NCBI RefSeq assembly: GCF_003545885.1
Contig: NZ_QHCT01000001.1
Span: 620,001 to 684,000, forward strand
Length of the DNA stretch: 64,000 bases
Source: Leptospira stimsonii
Lineage (GTDB): Bacteria > Spirochaetota > Leptospiria > Leptospirales > Leptospiraceae
Direction of reading: 5' to 3'
The position numbers and the translations under genes were made by a program. This document shows, piece by piece, positions 33,370-42,916 of this stretch (its first letter is position 1; each line of letters opens with the position of its first letter). The notes beneath the pieces were generated by a model. The model had not been told where the DNA came from. It saw only the letters and a list, made by a program, of their open reading frames with translations, and did not search any database.

Positions 33370-34350
33370 ATGGACGTAGTGATTCTTCTGATACCCGGTG
33401 CACCGGCTTCCGTCATAACTGGCCTTTTCGAATTCTTTGAATTTGCCGGGATAGATCTTGAGAACCGTCGAAAACCTTCCAAAATCCGGGTTCGCACAGC
33501 GGCCATTCAGTCCGAACCCGTTCAGCTTCACGGGAAAGTTCAGATCAAACCCGACCTCGTTGGTCGATGCGAGAAGGTGGATCTTGTGATCGTGCCTGCA
33601 ATTGGGCCAAACGTAGTCGGCATCAAAAGAAGATGCGGACTTGAGATAGAATGGCTCAAAGAAGCTTCGTCGCAAGGAGTTCGGATCGCGAGTGTTTGTT
33701 CCGGAGCGTTTCTACTCGCCTCAACCGGCTTGTTGGAAGGCCGATCCGCCACGACTCATTGGCAATTGGCATCTCTCTTTCGAAGAATGTTTCCGAACGT
33801 AAATCTTGAAGTGGATAAACTTGTGATCGATCAAGGAAATTTTTTAACTTCCGGCGGAAGCAATGCATTCTATGATTTGAGTCTTCATGTATTGGAACAA
33901 TCTCTGGGAAGAGAAATTGCTCTCAAGTGTGCGAAAAATTTCTTACTTGATTCGGACCGAATTTCTCAGACACCGTTTATGACTTTTGCGGCTCAGAAAC
34001 ATCACGACGATTTATCCGTTGCAACGGCGCAAGATATATTGGAGAACGAATTCACAACCGCAATCTCGATGGAAACGCTCGCACAAAGAGTTGGTCTCAG
34101 TTCCCGAAGTTTAAAGAGAAGATTCAAACAAGCGACGGGCGATCCCCCTTCTACTTATTTGCAACGCCTTCGTATCGAATGGGCGCGGCGTCGATTGGAA
34201 GAATCAGGTGACTCGATCGAAGAGATTAGCTACGCAGTCGGATATGAGAATGTAGGTTTTTTTCGAGTACTTTTCAAACGATACGTAGGAAATACGCCAT
34301 TGGATCATCGGCGACGTCATTCCGTCAAAATACCGGTCGGACTCAAATAA
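33370..34350 (+). CDS. GlxA-type AraC regulator with DJ-1/PfpI-like sensor domain
   Basis: I take the start at ATG 33370, giving 326 residues beginning MDVVILLIPGAPASV; the frame is open from 33298 but that extension is not family-like. Residues about 1-180 form a DJ-1/PfpI-like domain with the elbow ASVCSGAFLLASTGLLEGR, and residues about 225-320 an AraC-type double helix-turn-helix (SMETLAQRVGLSSRSLKRRF and IEEISYAVGYENVGFFRVLF). These regulators sense small amines or related ligands in characterised cases. The gene lies divergent from DUF1304 and overlaps the end of the carbonic-anhydrase-like gene by 8 bases, tail to tail. Confidence 0.87.
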   Translation: MDVVILLIPGAPASVITGLFEFFEFAGIDLENRRKPSKIRVRTAAIQSEPVQLHGKVQIKPDLVGRCEKVDLVIVPAIGPNVVGIKRRCGLEIEWLKEASSQGVRIASVCSGAFLLASTGLLEGRSATTHWQLASLFRRMFPNVNLEVDKLVIDQGNFLTSGGSNAFYDLSLHVLEQSLGREIALKCAKNFLLDSDRISQTPFMTFAAQKHHDDLSVATAQDILENEFTTAISMETLAQRVGLSSRSLKRRFKQATGDPPSTYLQRLRIEWARRRLEESGDSIEEISYAVGYENVGFFRVLFKRYVGNTPLDHRRRHSVKIPVGLK

Positions 34351-35800
34351 ACTTGCTCATTCTTTCAGTAGCGTAAATGCCTTCTCTCGATTTCAAACTC
34401 ATGCCGGAAAAGAGAGTTTCGGAATTAATTCCTTCTATGATATTCACAGGATAGGTGATTCTCTTATCTTTTTTTGTGTGAATCGGATAAAACCGTTTTT
34501 GATCTCGATAAGAATACGTAGTAAGAACGATCGTTTCCACGTCGTAAAAGACCGCCTCCAAGTTTCTAAGAAGTGTATTCGTTTTGGAAGTGATGTTTTC
34601 GTTGATATCTTCCCAGGCTAAAAGTTCTCCCGAGTTTTCGATATTTAGATGAACCAGGATAGGACTAGTATCCGATTTTTTTTCCTTATTCTTTTCCAGA
34701 ACTTTGCGCGCGACTAGCAAAGCATCGGTATCGTTCCCTCTTCCGGTTTTAACAAGAATCGCTTTGTTTCTCTGAAGAAGTTCGAATCCGTCTCCATAGC
34801 AGATCAATTCTTCCGCGTGATCCAATATTTTCCAACGATCCTCTTCGCTTAACATTTCAACCTTTCTCCTCGTATAAAGAGAATAGGCGATATTCCAAAG
34901 GGATTGATAAGCTAAGGATGGAATCAGAAGCGGCGGCAGATCTTTTACAGCGAAAAGTTTTTGGATGATCGCATTGAATAAATCCGGTTGAATCAACTTT
35001 TGAGAAGCGAAATCGTCCGAAACTACGATCGAGGTAACTTCACGAATCAGATACGATTTCATACAAAGGGTCGTCTGGAAATCTTTGAAAAACAGAGGCT
35101 GAGGTTCTAAAAATAATTCTTCCGGAGTCTTGAATCCGACGTACCTCGCTGTGGAAGGATCTTTGAAAGGATATTTTAGAAAAGCCTTATGGAATATTTC
35201 GGACGGAGTTTTAAAATCGAAATCTCGGATCATTTCGGAAGTATCCAATTTACTTCCGTCTCCAAAGATCAAGGTCTCCGCCATGGAATCCGTATTCGTA
35301 ATTCCTTCCATAACGTAGATTCTTTCTTTTTGAAAGACTTCTCTGACCGCCCGTGTCTGTTCCTGAATTGCCTTTCTCGCGGCGCTATCGTCGTGATTGT
35401 GAGCCGCACAACCCATTCCCGGAAGATCGGACCTGTGCATATAAGCGATGAACAAAGCCGGCGTATTGGGGGTATTACAAATTGCATCGTTGATCAATCG
35501 ATCGATCCGATTCCAAAACCAGAAATTATTCAAATTGGTCGCGACGATATTTCCGTCCGTTCTACCGAAACGGATGGTTGTGACGGGATAACCTTTTAGT
35601 TTGCTTCCGTGAACACGGCCGTCGATACATTTTGTCACAAGTACTTTTGGAGCTCGAATACTGAATTCCTGAATGACGTGTTTCATTCTTCGAATGGTTT
35701 CCGACTGAAGAATGTTTTCCTCTAAGTATCGATCCAAATACTCGTGAATCTCCTGCACAGTAGCCCCTTTTAAAAATGGTTCCGACTCGATCGAATTCAA
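34343..35800 (-). CDS. beta-carbonic-anhydrase-like protein of unusual type
   Basis: This is a 485-residue protein with no signal peptide or membrane segment. The segment APKVLVTKCIDGRV (50-63) matches the beta-carbonic-anhydrase strand with CxDxR (Cys58, Asp60, Arg62), and GRTDGNIVA (79-87) matches the RNAGN region. MHRSDLPGMGCAAH (121-134) supplies His122 and Cys131. In ordinary beta enzymes the His and second Cys are 3 apart; here they are 9 apart, closer to the wide spacing of carboxysomal CsoSCA and DabA. The C-terminal 280 residues are unassigned. A zinc site and CO2 hydration are therefore plausible but unproven. The frame begins at TTG 35800 without an SD; GTG 35758 follows an AAAGGGG and may be the true start. 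Confidence 0.6.
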   Translation of the reverse strand: MNSIESEPFLKGATVQEIHEYLDRYLEENILQSETIRRMKHVIQEFSIRAPKVLVTKCIDGRVHGSKLKGYPVTTIRFGRTDGNIVATNLNNFWFWNRIDRLINDAICNTPNTPALFIAYMHRSDLPGMGCAAHNHDDSAARKAIQEQTRAVREVFQKERIYVMEGITNTDSMAETLIFGDGSKLDTSEMIRDFDFKTPSEIFHKAFLKYPFKDPSTARYVGFKTPEELFLEPQPLFFKDFQTTLCMKSYLIREVTSIVVSDDFASQKLIQPDLFNAIIQKLFAVKDLPPLLIPSLAYQSLWNIAYSLYTRRKVEMLSEEDRWKILDHAEELICYGDGFELLQRNKAILVKTGRGNDTDALLVARKVLEKNKEKKSDTSPILVHLNIENSGELLAWEDINENITSKTNTLLRNLEAVFYDVETIVLTTYSYRDQKRFYPIHTKKDKRITYPVNIIEGINSETLFSGMSLKSREGIYATERMSKFI

Positions 35801-36120
35801 AATCGATTGGTATCCAGTGAATGTGGAAATTTCTTCTCCATTCTAAGCAAGAGAATGGAAATGTAAAATTCATTTAAGAATCCTTTGAAATTAAATCGTA
35901 AAAAGGAAAACAAACGATTTCCCTTTTAGATTCGTAAAATTTTGATCCCTTTCTTCGGCCTGACAAATTTTCATTTTAAGAAACCAGGATTGGAATCCGC
36001 CGAATAAAATCATAACTCGATTTTTTATTCCGAAGGGTCGTCGAAACGATTTCTTAGCGTAAAAAAAGAATTCTAAATCGCAACTTTTAGTCTAAGGAAT
36101 GGATTTTAGGAAGGCAAAAA
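35801..36120. other. 320-base divergent intergenic region
   Basis: This lies between the carbonic-anhydrase-like gene (minus) and the exported protein gene at 36121 (plus), so it should hold promoters for both. An AT-rich imperfect inverted repeat surrounds 35898-35928 (AAAAGGAAA ... TTTCCCTTTT), too weak to call. No gene or RNA was recognised. Confidence 0.4.
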
Positions 36121-36831
36121 ATGAAGAGGCTGATTCTATTCTTAATTTTGAATATATCATTTTCTATTTATGGGGAAACTAAAAAGATGCAATTTTTTGG
36201 AACCGCCACAGATTTAGACTCCGGCAAAATTCTCTATTACGATCATCATGAAGAATTCTGGGAAAACGGGGAACATTCGTATTCAAAGATTCAATACAAA
36301 GATCCACAGGGAAAAGTTTTTGCGAAAAAGAAAATCATATTCTCAAAAAATAAAATGATCCCCGATTTTCAATTGGATGATTTGCGGGTCGGTTATCTGG
36401 AAGGGGGAACGTTATTAAAAGCAGGATCGGCGAAATTATTCGCACGGAGATCCTCCGAAAAACCTTTGGAAGAAAAGACGATCGCATTTTCGGAGCCCGC
36501 TTCTATGGACGGAGGGTTCGATTATTTTATAAGGGCTTATTGGGATTCTCTCATCGAAGGAAAGACGATTCGATTTCGTTTTTTAGTTCCCGTGGAAAGG
36601 GATACGTTTGCGTTTTCGGTTTCAAAAACGAAAACGGGAGAATACAAAGGAAAGCCCGCTCTTTTTTTAAGAATGAAAATCGACAACGCGCTTCTTTCCG
36701 TTTTTGTAAAGCCGATCGACATGGTCTATGATATAGAATCGAAGAGGATCATGGAATACAGAGGAACTTCGAACATCAATAACGATCAAGGAAAAAGTCT
36801 TACTGTAAAAATCGTGTATGATTTTCGTTAA
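36121..36831 (+). CDS. exported protein of unknown function
   Basis: This 236-residue protein has a short signal peptide (about 1-19) and a beta-rich body with alternating charged and hydrophobic residues (KMQFFGTATDLDSGKILYYD at the start; SVFVKPIDMVYDIESKRIM near the end). It looks like a periplasmic or surface beta-sandwich or barrel-type domain that might bind lipid, similar in style to DUF3108/LolA-like proteins, but I cannot place it in a family. AGGAAGG lies just before ATG 36121. Its stop overlaps the stop of the GH18 gene by 4 bases (TTAA). Confidence 0.75.
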   Translation: MKRLILFLILNISFSIYGETKKMQFFGTATDLDSGKILYYDHHEEFWENGEHSYSKIQYKDPQGKVFAKKKIIFSKNKMIPDFQLDDLRVGYLEGGTLLKAGSAKLFARRSSEKPLEEKTIAFSEPASMDGGFDYFIRAYWDSLIEGKTIRFRFLVPVERDTFAFSVSKTKTGEYKGKPALFLRMKIDNALLSVFVKPIDMVYDIESKRIMEYRGTSNINNDQGKSLTVKIVYDFR

Positions 36832-37757
36832 AACCCGATTCTCCAAAAAGCGGTTCCTTTGAGTCGATATCGTTCTACCAATTCTTGGAATTGGAACAGC
36901 GATTTTTCGTCCGAGATAAATCCGATTCCATCTGAATTTTGAAGCTTTATAAATCCGTCGTTTTCGTCCGATATTCGAAAACGATTTCGATTTTTTAAAA
37001 GACTCTTTTGATCGAGAATTTTTACTCTTTCACCTTGTTTCCAAAAATAACCGTAACGAGGAAGACCCAACCACAACTTCGAGGGAGAAATTTTATTCGA
37101 TAAAAAGTCCAGATTCTTCTTGGTCCAGGATACGGAAGTTACCGGTCCCGGTTCGGTTTTGGGAGAATGGAGATCGTAGCTCATGAGAACGAACTCGTCG
37201 ATAAAATCTGCGTTTAGTAGTCCGGCGTGGATTTTAGAATTCGAATTGGGGAATTCGATCTGAGGAAACAAGGCCAATGTCAAAACTTTCTCACGAGGAA
37301 GTCTCTTTTTCAATTCTTTTAGAAACCTTTTATAATTCGATATTTGAGAACTTGAGACGGTTTCGATATCCAATTGCAATCCTGATAAAGTAGGATATTG
37401 TTCCATAAAATGAATGAGGCTATCGATTGTGTTCTGCATTCCGGTTTCCGTTTTCAAAAAATGCCAACCATGCGGATTGGCGGAAGTAACCAATGGAATC
37501 AAACGAACGTTGTTTTTTCGAGCCGAGGACAAAAAAGAATCTGGAATCTCAACGGAAGTAAGACTTCCATTCTCCTTGAGATAGAATCCCGTAAAACAAA
37601 GAGTATGCGATTTTGTAAAAATTGTTGTCCAATCGAAAGAAGACTTTTGGTTGATCGATGGATGGATCATATAATTCCAAATCGGCTTCGGATCGTTCGC
37701 CAAAAGCGAGGAACTTACTAGTAAGCAGAGTAGGGTAAGAATTCGAAAAAGGATCAC
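36828..37757 (-). CDS. GH18-family glycoside hydrolase, exported
   Basis: This 309-residue protein has a signal peptide (cleavage near SSSLLAN, about residue 21) and a TIM-barrel domain of glycoside hydrolase family 18. The active-site strand reads LSGLQLDIETV; it ends in the catalytic Glu of the DxxDxDxE motif with its preceding Asp kept. VLMSYDLHS and LWLGLPRYGYFW are the later GH18 strands, and TAFWRIGF closes the barrel. Family members act on chitin or peptidoglycan-type GlcNAc polymers; YdhD/YaaH-like spore and cortex lyases are the nearest style. A role in the cell wall or in chitin use is possible. Confidence 0.85.
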   Translation of the reverse strand: MILFRILTLLCLLVSSSLLANDPKPIWNYMIHPSINQKSSFDWTTIFTKSHTLCFTGFYLKENGSLTSVEIPDSFLSSARKNNVRLIPLVTSANPHGWHFLKTETGMQNTIDSLIHFMEQYPTLSGLQLDIETVSSSQISNYKRFLKELKKRLPREKVLTLALFPQIEFPNSNSKIHAGLLNADFIDEFVLMSYDLHSPKTEPGPVTSVSWTKKNLDFLSNKISPSKLWLGLPRYGYFWKQGERVKILDQKSLLKNRNRFRISDENDGFIKLQNSDGIGFISDEKSLFQFQELVERYRLKGTAFWRIGF

Positions 37758-37866
37758 GTCTTACGGAATATAATAGGTTTTCATAAATTTCAATCAATCC
37801 GGGAACCTTTCGGACCGATTTTTTAATCAGAGATAAGGACCGGACCTCATCCGGGAGGAAGCGAGT

Positions 37867-38757
37867 GTGGTCATCAAATCAGCGTTAGAAGAGGCGATCT
37901 ACGACGGTCTGGAAAGGCTTGGAATTTTGAATTCCAGCTCGAGACCTAGAATCTCTCTTCATTCCTCCAGTCTCAATGAGATCTATCTCGTAAATTCTCC
38001 CGCACATTCTTTCGCAGTGAAAGTGATTCCCAATCGTGAGATGGCGGAAACGGAAAAAGAATCTCTCGAACAACTGTATCGAGTCGGTGTTCGGGTTCCC
38101 GAATGTTATGGAATCGTACAATCCGGAAACTCTTGGTTTCTCGTAATGGATTTTATCGAAGCGGGAACGAGTGCCGGTGCACGAGAAGATCTGATCCGAA
38201 GTCTGAAGTTACTCTATCAAAAAGATTCCAATTCTTGGGGTTGGAAAAGAAACAATTTTATCGGAACTCTTCCTCAAAAGAATCGATGGTTCTCTAACTT
38301 CGAGGAATTCTACTGGGAATGTCGTTTAACACCGCAGTTGGAAATGGCGTTCGGACGCAAATTGATGACTCAGAAAGATTTGGATAGTGTAACGCAGATT
38401 TTTCGAAAGTTTACTGAAGATTGGTCCCTCAATCGTTCCCGACCAAGGCTGATTCACGGCGATCTTTGGTCCGGAAATATCCTTACCGGAAAAAACGGAC
38501 ATTCTTATCTTATCGATCCTTCCATTTCCTTTTCGCATCCCGAACAAGATCTCGCGATGTTGAATCTATTCGGAAGTCCTTTGAATTTGGAGGAGATGCA
38601 GGAGATTCTTTCCTCCATTGGCGTCGATGATCCTGGACATTTAAAGGATAGAATTCCTTTTTGGCAGATTTATCCGGTCTTAGTGCATATCAATCTTTTC
38701 GGACCTTCTTATCTTTCCTCGCTCAGACAGATTCTTCGTTACTACGGCAAAAGTTAA
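37867..38757 (+). CDS. fructosamine/ketosamine kinase-family protein
   Basis: This 296-residue member of the fructosamine-3-kinase (FN3K) family has a protein-kinase-like fold and phosphorylates ketosamines in glycated proteins or small molecules. The ATP-binding Lys is in SFAVKVIPNR, the hinge in WFLVMDFIEAG, the catalytic loop in LIHGDLWSGNIL and the metal-binding segment in YLIDPSISFSHPEQDLAML. Start GTG 37867 follows GGGAGG (37853-37858) by 8 bases, a strong site. It is divergent from the GH18 gene and 61 bases upstream of the SDR gene. Confidence 0.9.
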   Translation: MVIKSALEEAIYDGLERLGILNSSSRPRISLHSSSLNEIYLVNSPAHSFAVKVIPNREMAETEKESLEQLYRVGVRVPECYGIVQSGNSWFLVMDFIEAGTSAGAREDLIRSLKLLYQKDSNSWGWKRNNFIGTLPQKNRWFSNFEEFYWECRLTPQLEMAFGRKLMTQKDLDSVTQIFRKFTEDWSLNRSRPRLIHGDLWSGNILTGKNGHSYLIDPSISFSHPEQDLAMLNLFGSPLNLEEMQEILSSIGVDDPGHLKDRIPFWQIYPVLVHINLFGPSYLSSLRQILRYYGKS

Positions 38758-38818
38758 TTCTAACTTTCAGTCGGGAATTGCTTGATCGCTCCGTTTCGAA
38801 AAAGAAGATAAGCGGAAC

Positions 38819-39550
38819 ATGAACCTATCAGGAAATACGATTTTAATTACGGGCGCCACGTCGGGAATCGGTCTCGAACTTGCAAAACGATTTGCTAATC
38901 TTGACAACACGGTTCTTGCTTTGGGAAGAAACAAAGAGTCGCTTTCTAAGTTGTCTTCTATTCCCGGAATTCAAACGATTCAATGTGATCTGACAAAACC
39001 GGCCGATTTCGATAAGCTGATTTCGCTTATCAAAAAGAAATATTCTTCTCTTAATATGTTGATCAATAATGCCGGCATTCAGTTTAATCCGGATTTTCTA
39101 AAAGATTCCGATCAAACGGCGAACATAGAAAAAGAAATTCAAACCAACTTAACGATTCCGATCCGTTTGATTTCCATCTTAATCCCGATTTTAAAAGTCC
39201 ATAAGGATTCCGCGATCGTAAATGTGACCTCGGGTCTTGCGTTGGTTCCCAAAAAATCAGCACCCCTGTATTGCGGCACAAAGGCAGGACTTCATTTGTT
39301 TACGGAGGCTCTCCGTTATCAGTTGGAAGAATCGAATATCCGAGTTATCGAAATGTTGCCTCCCCAAGTGGATACGCCGATGACGGCAGGTCGTGGAAAG
39401 AATAAACTGACGACGAAAGAATTAGCGGATCAATTTTTTTCGGCTTTGGAAAAGGACAAAGTTTATATCGGAATCGGAGTGGTTCGATATCTACGTTTTC
39501 TTCTTCGTATTTTTCCGTCTTTGATCTACAAAGTCGTAAAAAATGCCTAA
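38819..39550 (+). CDS. short-chain dehydrogenase/reductase
   Basis: This is a 243-residue classical SDR. TGATSGIGLELAKRF binds NAD(P), with DLTKP at the adenine-ring position. INNAGIQFNP supplies the Asn, and the Ser/Tyr/Lys triad is seen in NVTSGLA and YCGTKAGLHLF. The sequence style is like DltE-type reductases. Substrate unknown. It is in the same direction as the FN3K and ABC genes, with a 70-base gap to the ABC gene. Confidence 0.88.
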   Translation: MNLSGNTILITGATSGIGLELAKRFANLDNTVLALGRNKESLSKLSSIPGIQTIQCDLTKPADFDKLISLIKKKYSSLNMLINNAGIQFNPDFLKDSDQTANIEKEIQTNLTIPIRLISILIPILKVHKDSAIVNVTSGLALVPKKSAPLYCGTKAGLHLFTEALRYQLEESNIRVIEMLPPQVDTPMTAGRGKNKLTTKELADQFFSALEKDKVYIGIGVVRYLRFLLRIFPSLIYKVVKNA

Positions 39551-39620
39551 GGTTTTCATCGGAGCCACGTCGGAAAGAAGTTCTTAATTTTACAATCTCT
39601 ATAAGGAAAAGGATGTTCTC

Positions 39621-40570
<950 letters not shown>

Positions 40571-40574
<4 letters not shown>

Positions 40575-41653
40575 AACAAATCCTTCAATTAGTGAGCATT
40601 CAGCTCAAAGAATTTTATAGGGAACCCGGAATTCTTTTTTGGGCCTTCGTATTTCCCGTTGCAATGGCCGGGGTACTCGGGATCGCATTTAAGAATCGCG
40701 GTTCCGAAGAAGTGAAAATCGCAATATTAGAGAATTCTTATCAACTGGAGGAATTAAAACAAACTCTCGAAGTAGAAGACTCCAAAAAAAGCGAATCGCA
40801 ACCAACGGATCAAAGTGATTCCTCTCGATCCTTACCTTCGCTAAAATTTTTAGTACTTTCGAAAGAGGAAGCTATACGGGATTTGAAAAGGGGAAAGTTG
40901 AATCTGATTTTAGAAAAAGCCGCTGACGGTAAGATTCATTTTTCATTCGATCCGGAAAACCCGAACGGGCAAAGGGATTATCTTTTGATTCTTGCTAAAA
41001 TTCGTTCCAACCAATCCGAGCTTGCGTTCAAAGTAGATAAGTTGGATTCGAAAGGAACGAGATACATTGATTATCTTGTTCCCGGAATGCTCGCAATGGG
41101 CGTGATGAATTCCTGTCTTTGGGGAGTCGGATGGAATCTCATCGAGATGCGAATGAAAAAACTTCTGAGAAGAATGTCCGCTACTCCGATGAATAAACTC
41201 TACTTTTTACTTTCCTTCTTTTTTACGAGATTGGTCGTAACCGCAGTGGAATCCCTTATCCTTTTGAGTTTTACCGCTTTGACGTTTGAAAACGCTTTCG
41301 AAGGTTCCGTAGGAGCCGCGATTCTGATTTATCTTGCCGGGAACTTTTCGTTTTCTTGTATCGGAATGTTTATCGGATCGCGTGCCGCGAGTTCTCAAGT
41401 CGGGAACGGTTTGGTGAACGCGGTTACGTTTCCGATGATGGTCTTATCCGGAATCTTTTTCTCCTATCAAAATTTTCCGGAAGCCGTTCTACCGTTCATT
41501 CGAAATCTACCTCTCACTTTGATGGCGGATTCTTTGCGCGCGGTTTTTATCGAAGGCGCGGGGATGACGGTAGCGATTCCTGCGGTTGTAGGATTGCTTA
41601 TCTATGGAATCGTATTTCTTTTTGCGGGGAGTAGAATTTTTCGCTGGTCTTGA
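40571..41653 (+). CDS. ABC-2 type exporter, permease subunit
   Basis: This 360-residue permease pairs with the ATPase upstream. One membrane segment near the N-terminus (FWAFVFPVAMAGVLGIAF) is followed by an extracytoplasmic domain of about 140 residues, then five segments from about residue 170 on, with the ABC-2 core ending LPLTLMADSLRAVFIEG. That large loop is typical of the YhgE/DrrB-like group exporting lipids, antibiotics or polysaccharides. pyrD starts 26 bases later. Confidence 0.9.
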
Positions 41654-41679
41654 ACTAAGCCGAGAAAATAGTTTCAGAG

Positions 41680-42801
41680 ATGATTTCTTCCTCCTTGAGA
41701 CAAGGCGCTTACACAGCATTTTTAAAACCGTTTTTTCTTTCTTTAGATCCGGAGACAGCACACGATCTCGCAAAGAATCTACTCGGTGTTAGTCGAAAAA
41801 TTCCGGGGGTTCTTTCCGTAATCGAATCGATGACTTCTTATAAAAGCGATCGATTGAAAACGAAAGTAGCTGGAATCCAGTTCGAGAATCCCTTGGGGAT
41901 GGGCGCCGGTTTCGATAAAACAGGCGAGTTGTATCCGTTCTTGAGTAGAATGGGATTTGGCCACGTTGAAGTAGGAACCATTACTGGCCAGGCTCAACCA
42001 GGAAATCCGAAACCGAGAATCTTTCGTTATCCTGAAGACCAAGCGCTCGTCAATCGAATGGGTTTTAATAATCCGGGCGCCGATCTTGCCTTCGAAATTC
42101 TTTCCAAACAAACAAAAGGAAAAATTAGAGGAATCAACGCGGGTAAAACCAAAATTGTTCCCGAAGAAAAAGCTGTCGAAGACTACGTTTACACTCTGAA
42201 ACGTTTGGCGCCTTATGCGGATTATACGGTAATCAATATAAGTTCTCCGAATACACCTGGACTGAGAAACTTTCAAAAGCAGGAGAATTTTGTTTCTTTG
42301 ATCGAAGGTATTCGGTCCGGACTGGGAAAAGATTTTAAAATTCCTATCTTTATCAAGTTCGCGCCGGACATGGAAGAACAAGATCTCGAAGCGTTATTGG
42401 AAACATCCCTGAGTTTAAAACTGGACGGAGTCATTCTAACCAACACTACGATCGAAAAAACGCTTCTTTCGAAATTTCCGAATGTGGAAAAAGAAGGCGG
42501 TCTTTCGGGAAAGCCGCTCCGAAAAAAATCGACCGATTTCGTTCGCGTTGCATACAATCAACTAAAGGGAAGAATTCCGATTATCGGCGTGGGCGGCATC
42601 GATTCAGGGGCCGCCGCACTCGAAAAAATTCTTGCGGGCGCTGACTTAATCCAGATTTACACCGGTTATATTTATCAAGGTCCGTTTCTCCCTTTGCGTA
42701 TTCTTGAATACTTAGATCAGTTTCTAAAAAAGAATCGATACGGTTCGATTTCTCAATTGGTGGGAAAAGAAAAAGAAGTTCGTTGGATCCCAAAAGTTTG
42801 A
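41680..42801 (+). CDS. pyrD: dihydroorotate dehydrogenase (quinone), class 2
   Basis: PyrD oxidises dihydroorotate to orotate at the membrane, passing electrons to quinone. The 373-residue length and the N-terminal helical region (LKPFFLSLDPETAHDLAKNL), which forms the quinone tunnel, mark class 2. The FMN-binding parts include NPLGMGAGFDKTGELYP and GVGGIDSGAAALEKILAGA; the catalytic Ser lies in VINISSPNTPGLRN. It closely follows the ABC exporter genes, but a functional link is not implied. Confidence 0.96.
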   Translation: MISSSLRQGAYTAFLKPFFLSLDPETAHDLAKNLLGVSRKIPGVLSVIESMTSYKSDRLKTKVAGIQFENPLGMGAGFDKTGELYPFLSRMGFGHVEVGTITGQAQPGNPKPRIFRYPEDQALVNRMGFNNPGADLAFEILSKQTKGKIRGINAGKTKIVPEEKAVEDYVYTLKRLAPYADYTVINISSPNTPGLRNFQKQENFVSLIEGIRSGLGKDFKIPIFIKFAPDMEEQDLEALLETSLSLKLDGVILTNTTIEKTLLSKFPNVEKEGGLSGKPLRKKSTDFVRVAYNQLKGRIPIIGVGGIDSGAAALEKILAGADLIQIYTGYIYQGPFLPLRILEYLDQFLKKNRYGSISQLVGKEKEVRWIPKV

Positions 42802-42916
42802 GGCTTGTTCCTCAAAAAAGAAAATTTCATCTTGGAATCAATGTTCAGAAAAGATTTTTACCTTACAGAAATGGAATAGAGTCGCCCTTGAAAAGAAGCA
42901 TTAGGAAATTAGTGAT

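Noticed and set aside
34343..35800. DabA-type (DUF2309) or standard beta-carbonic anhydrase
   Set aside because: Shorter than DabA, and the His-Cys gap is not the standard 3. Only the active-site pattern is shared, so it was described as carbonic-anhydrase-like.
35890..35930. AT-rich inverted repeat as a terminator
   Set aside because: Weak, imperfect stem in a divergent promoter region where no transcript should end.
41779..42381. 200-codon frame on the minus strand
   Set aside because: Lies wholly inside pyrD in another frame, with no family features; pyrD is certain.
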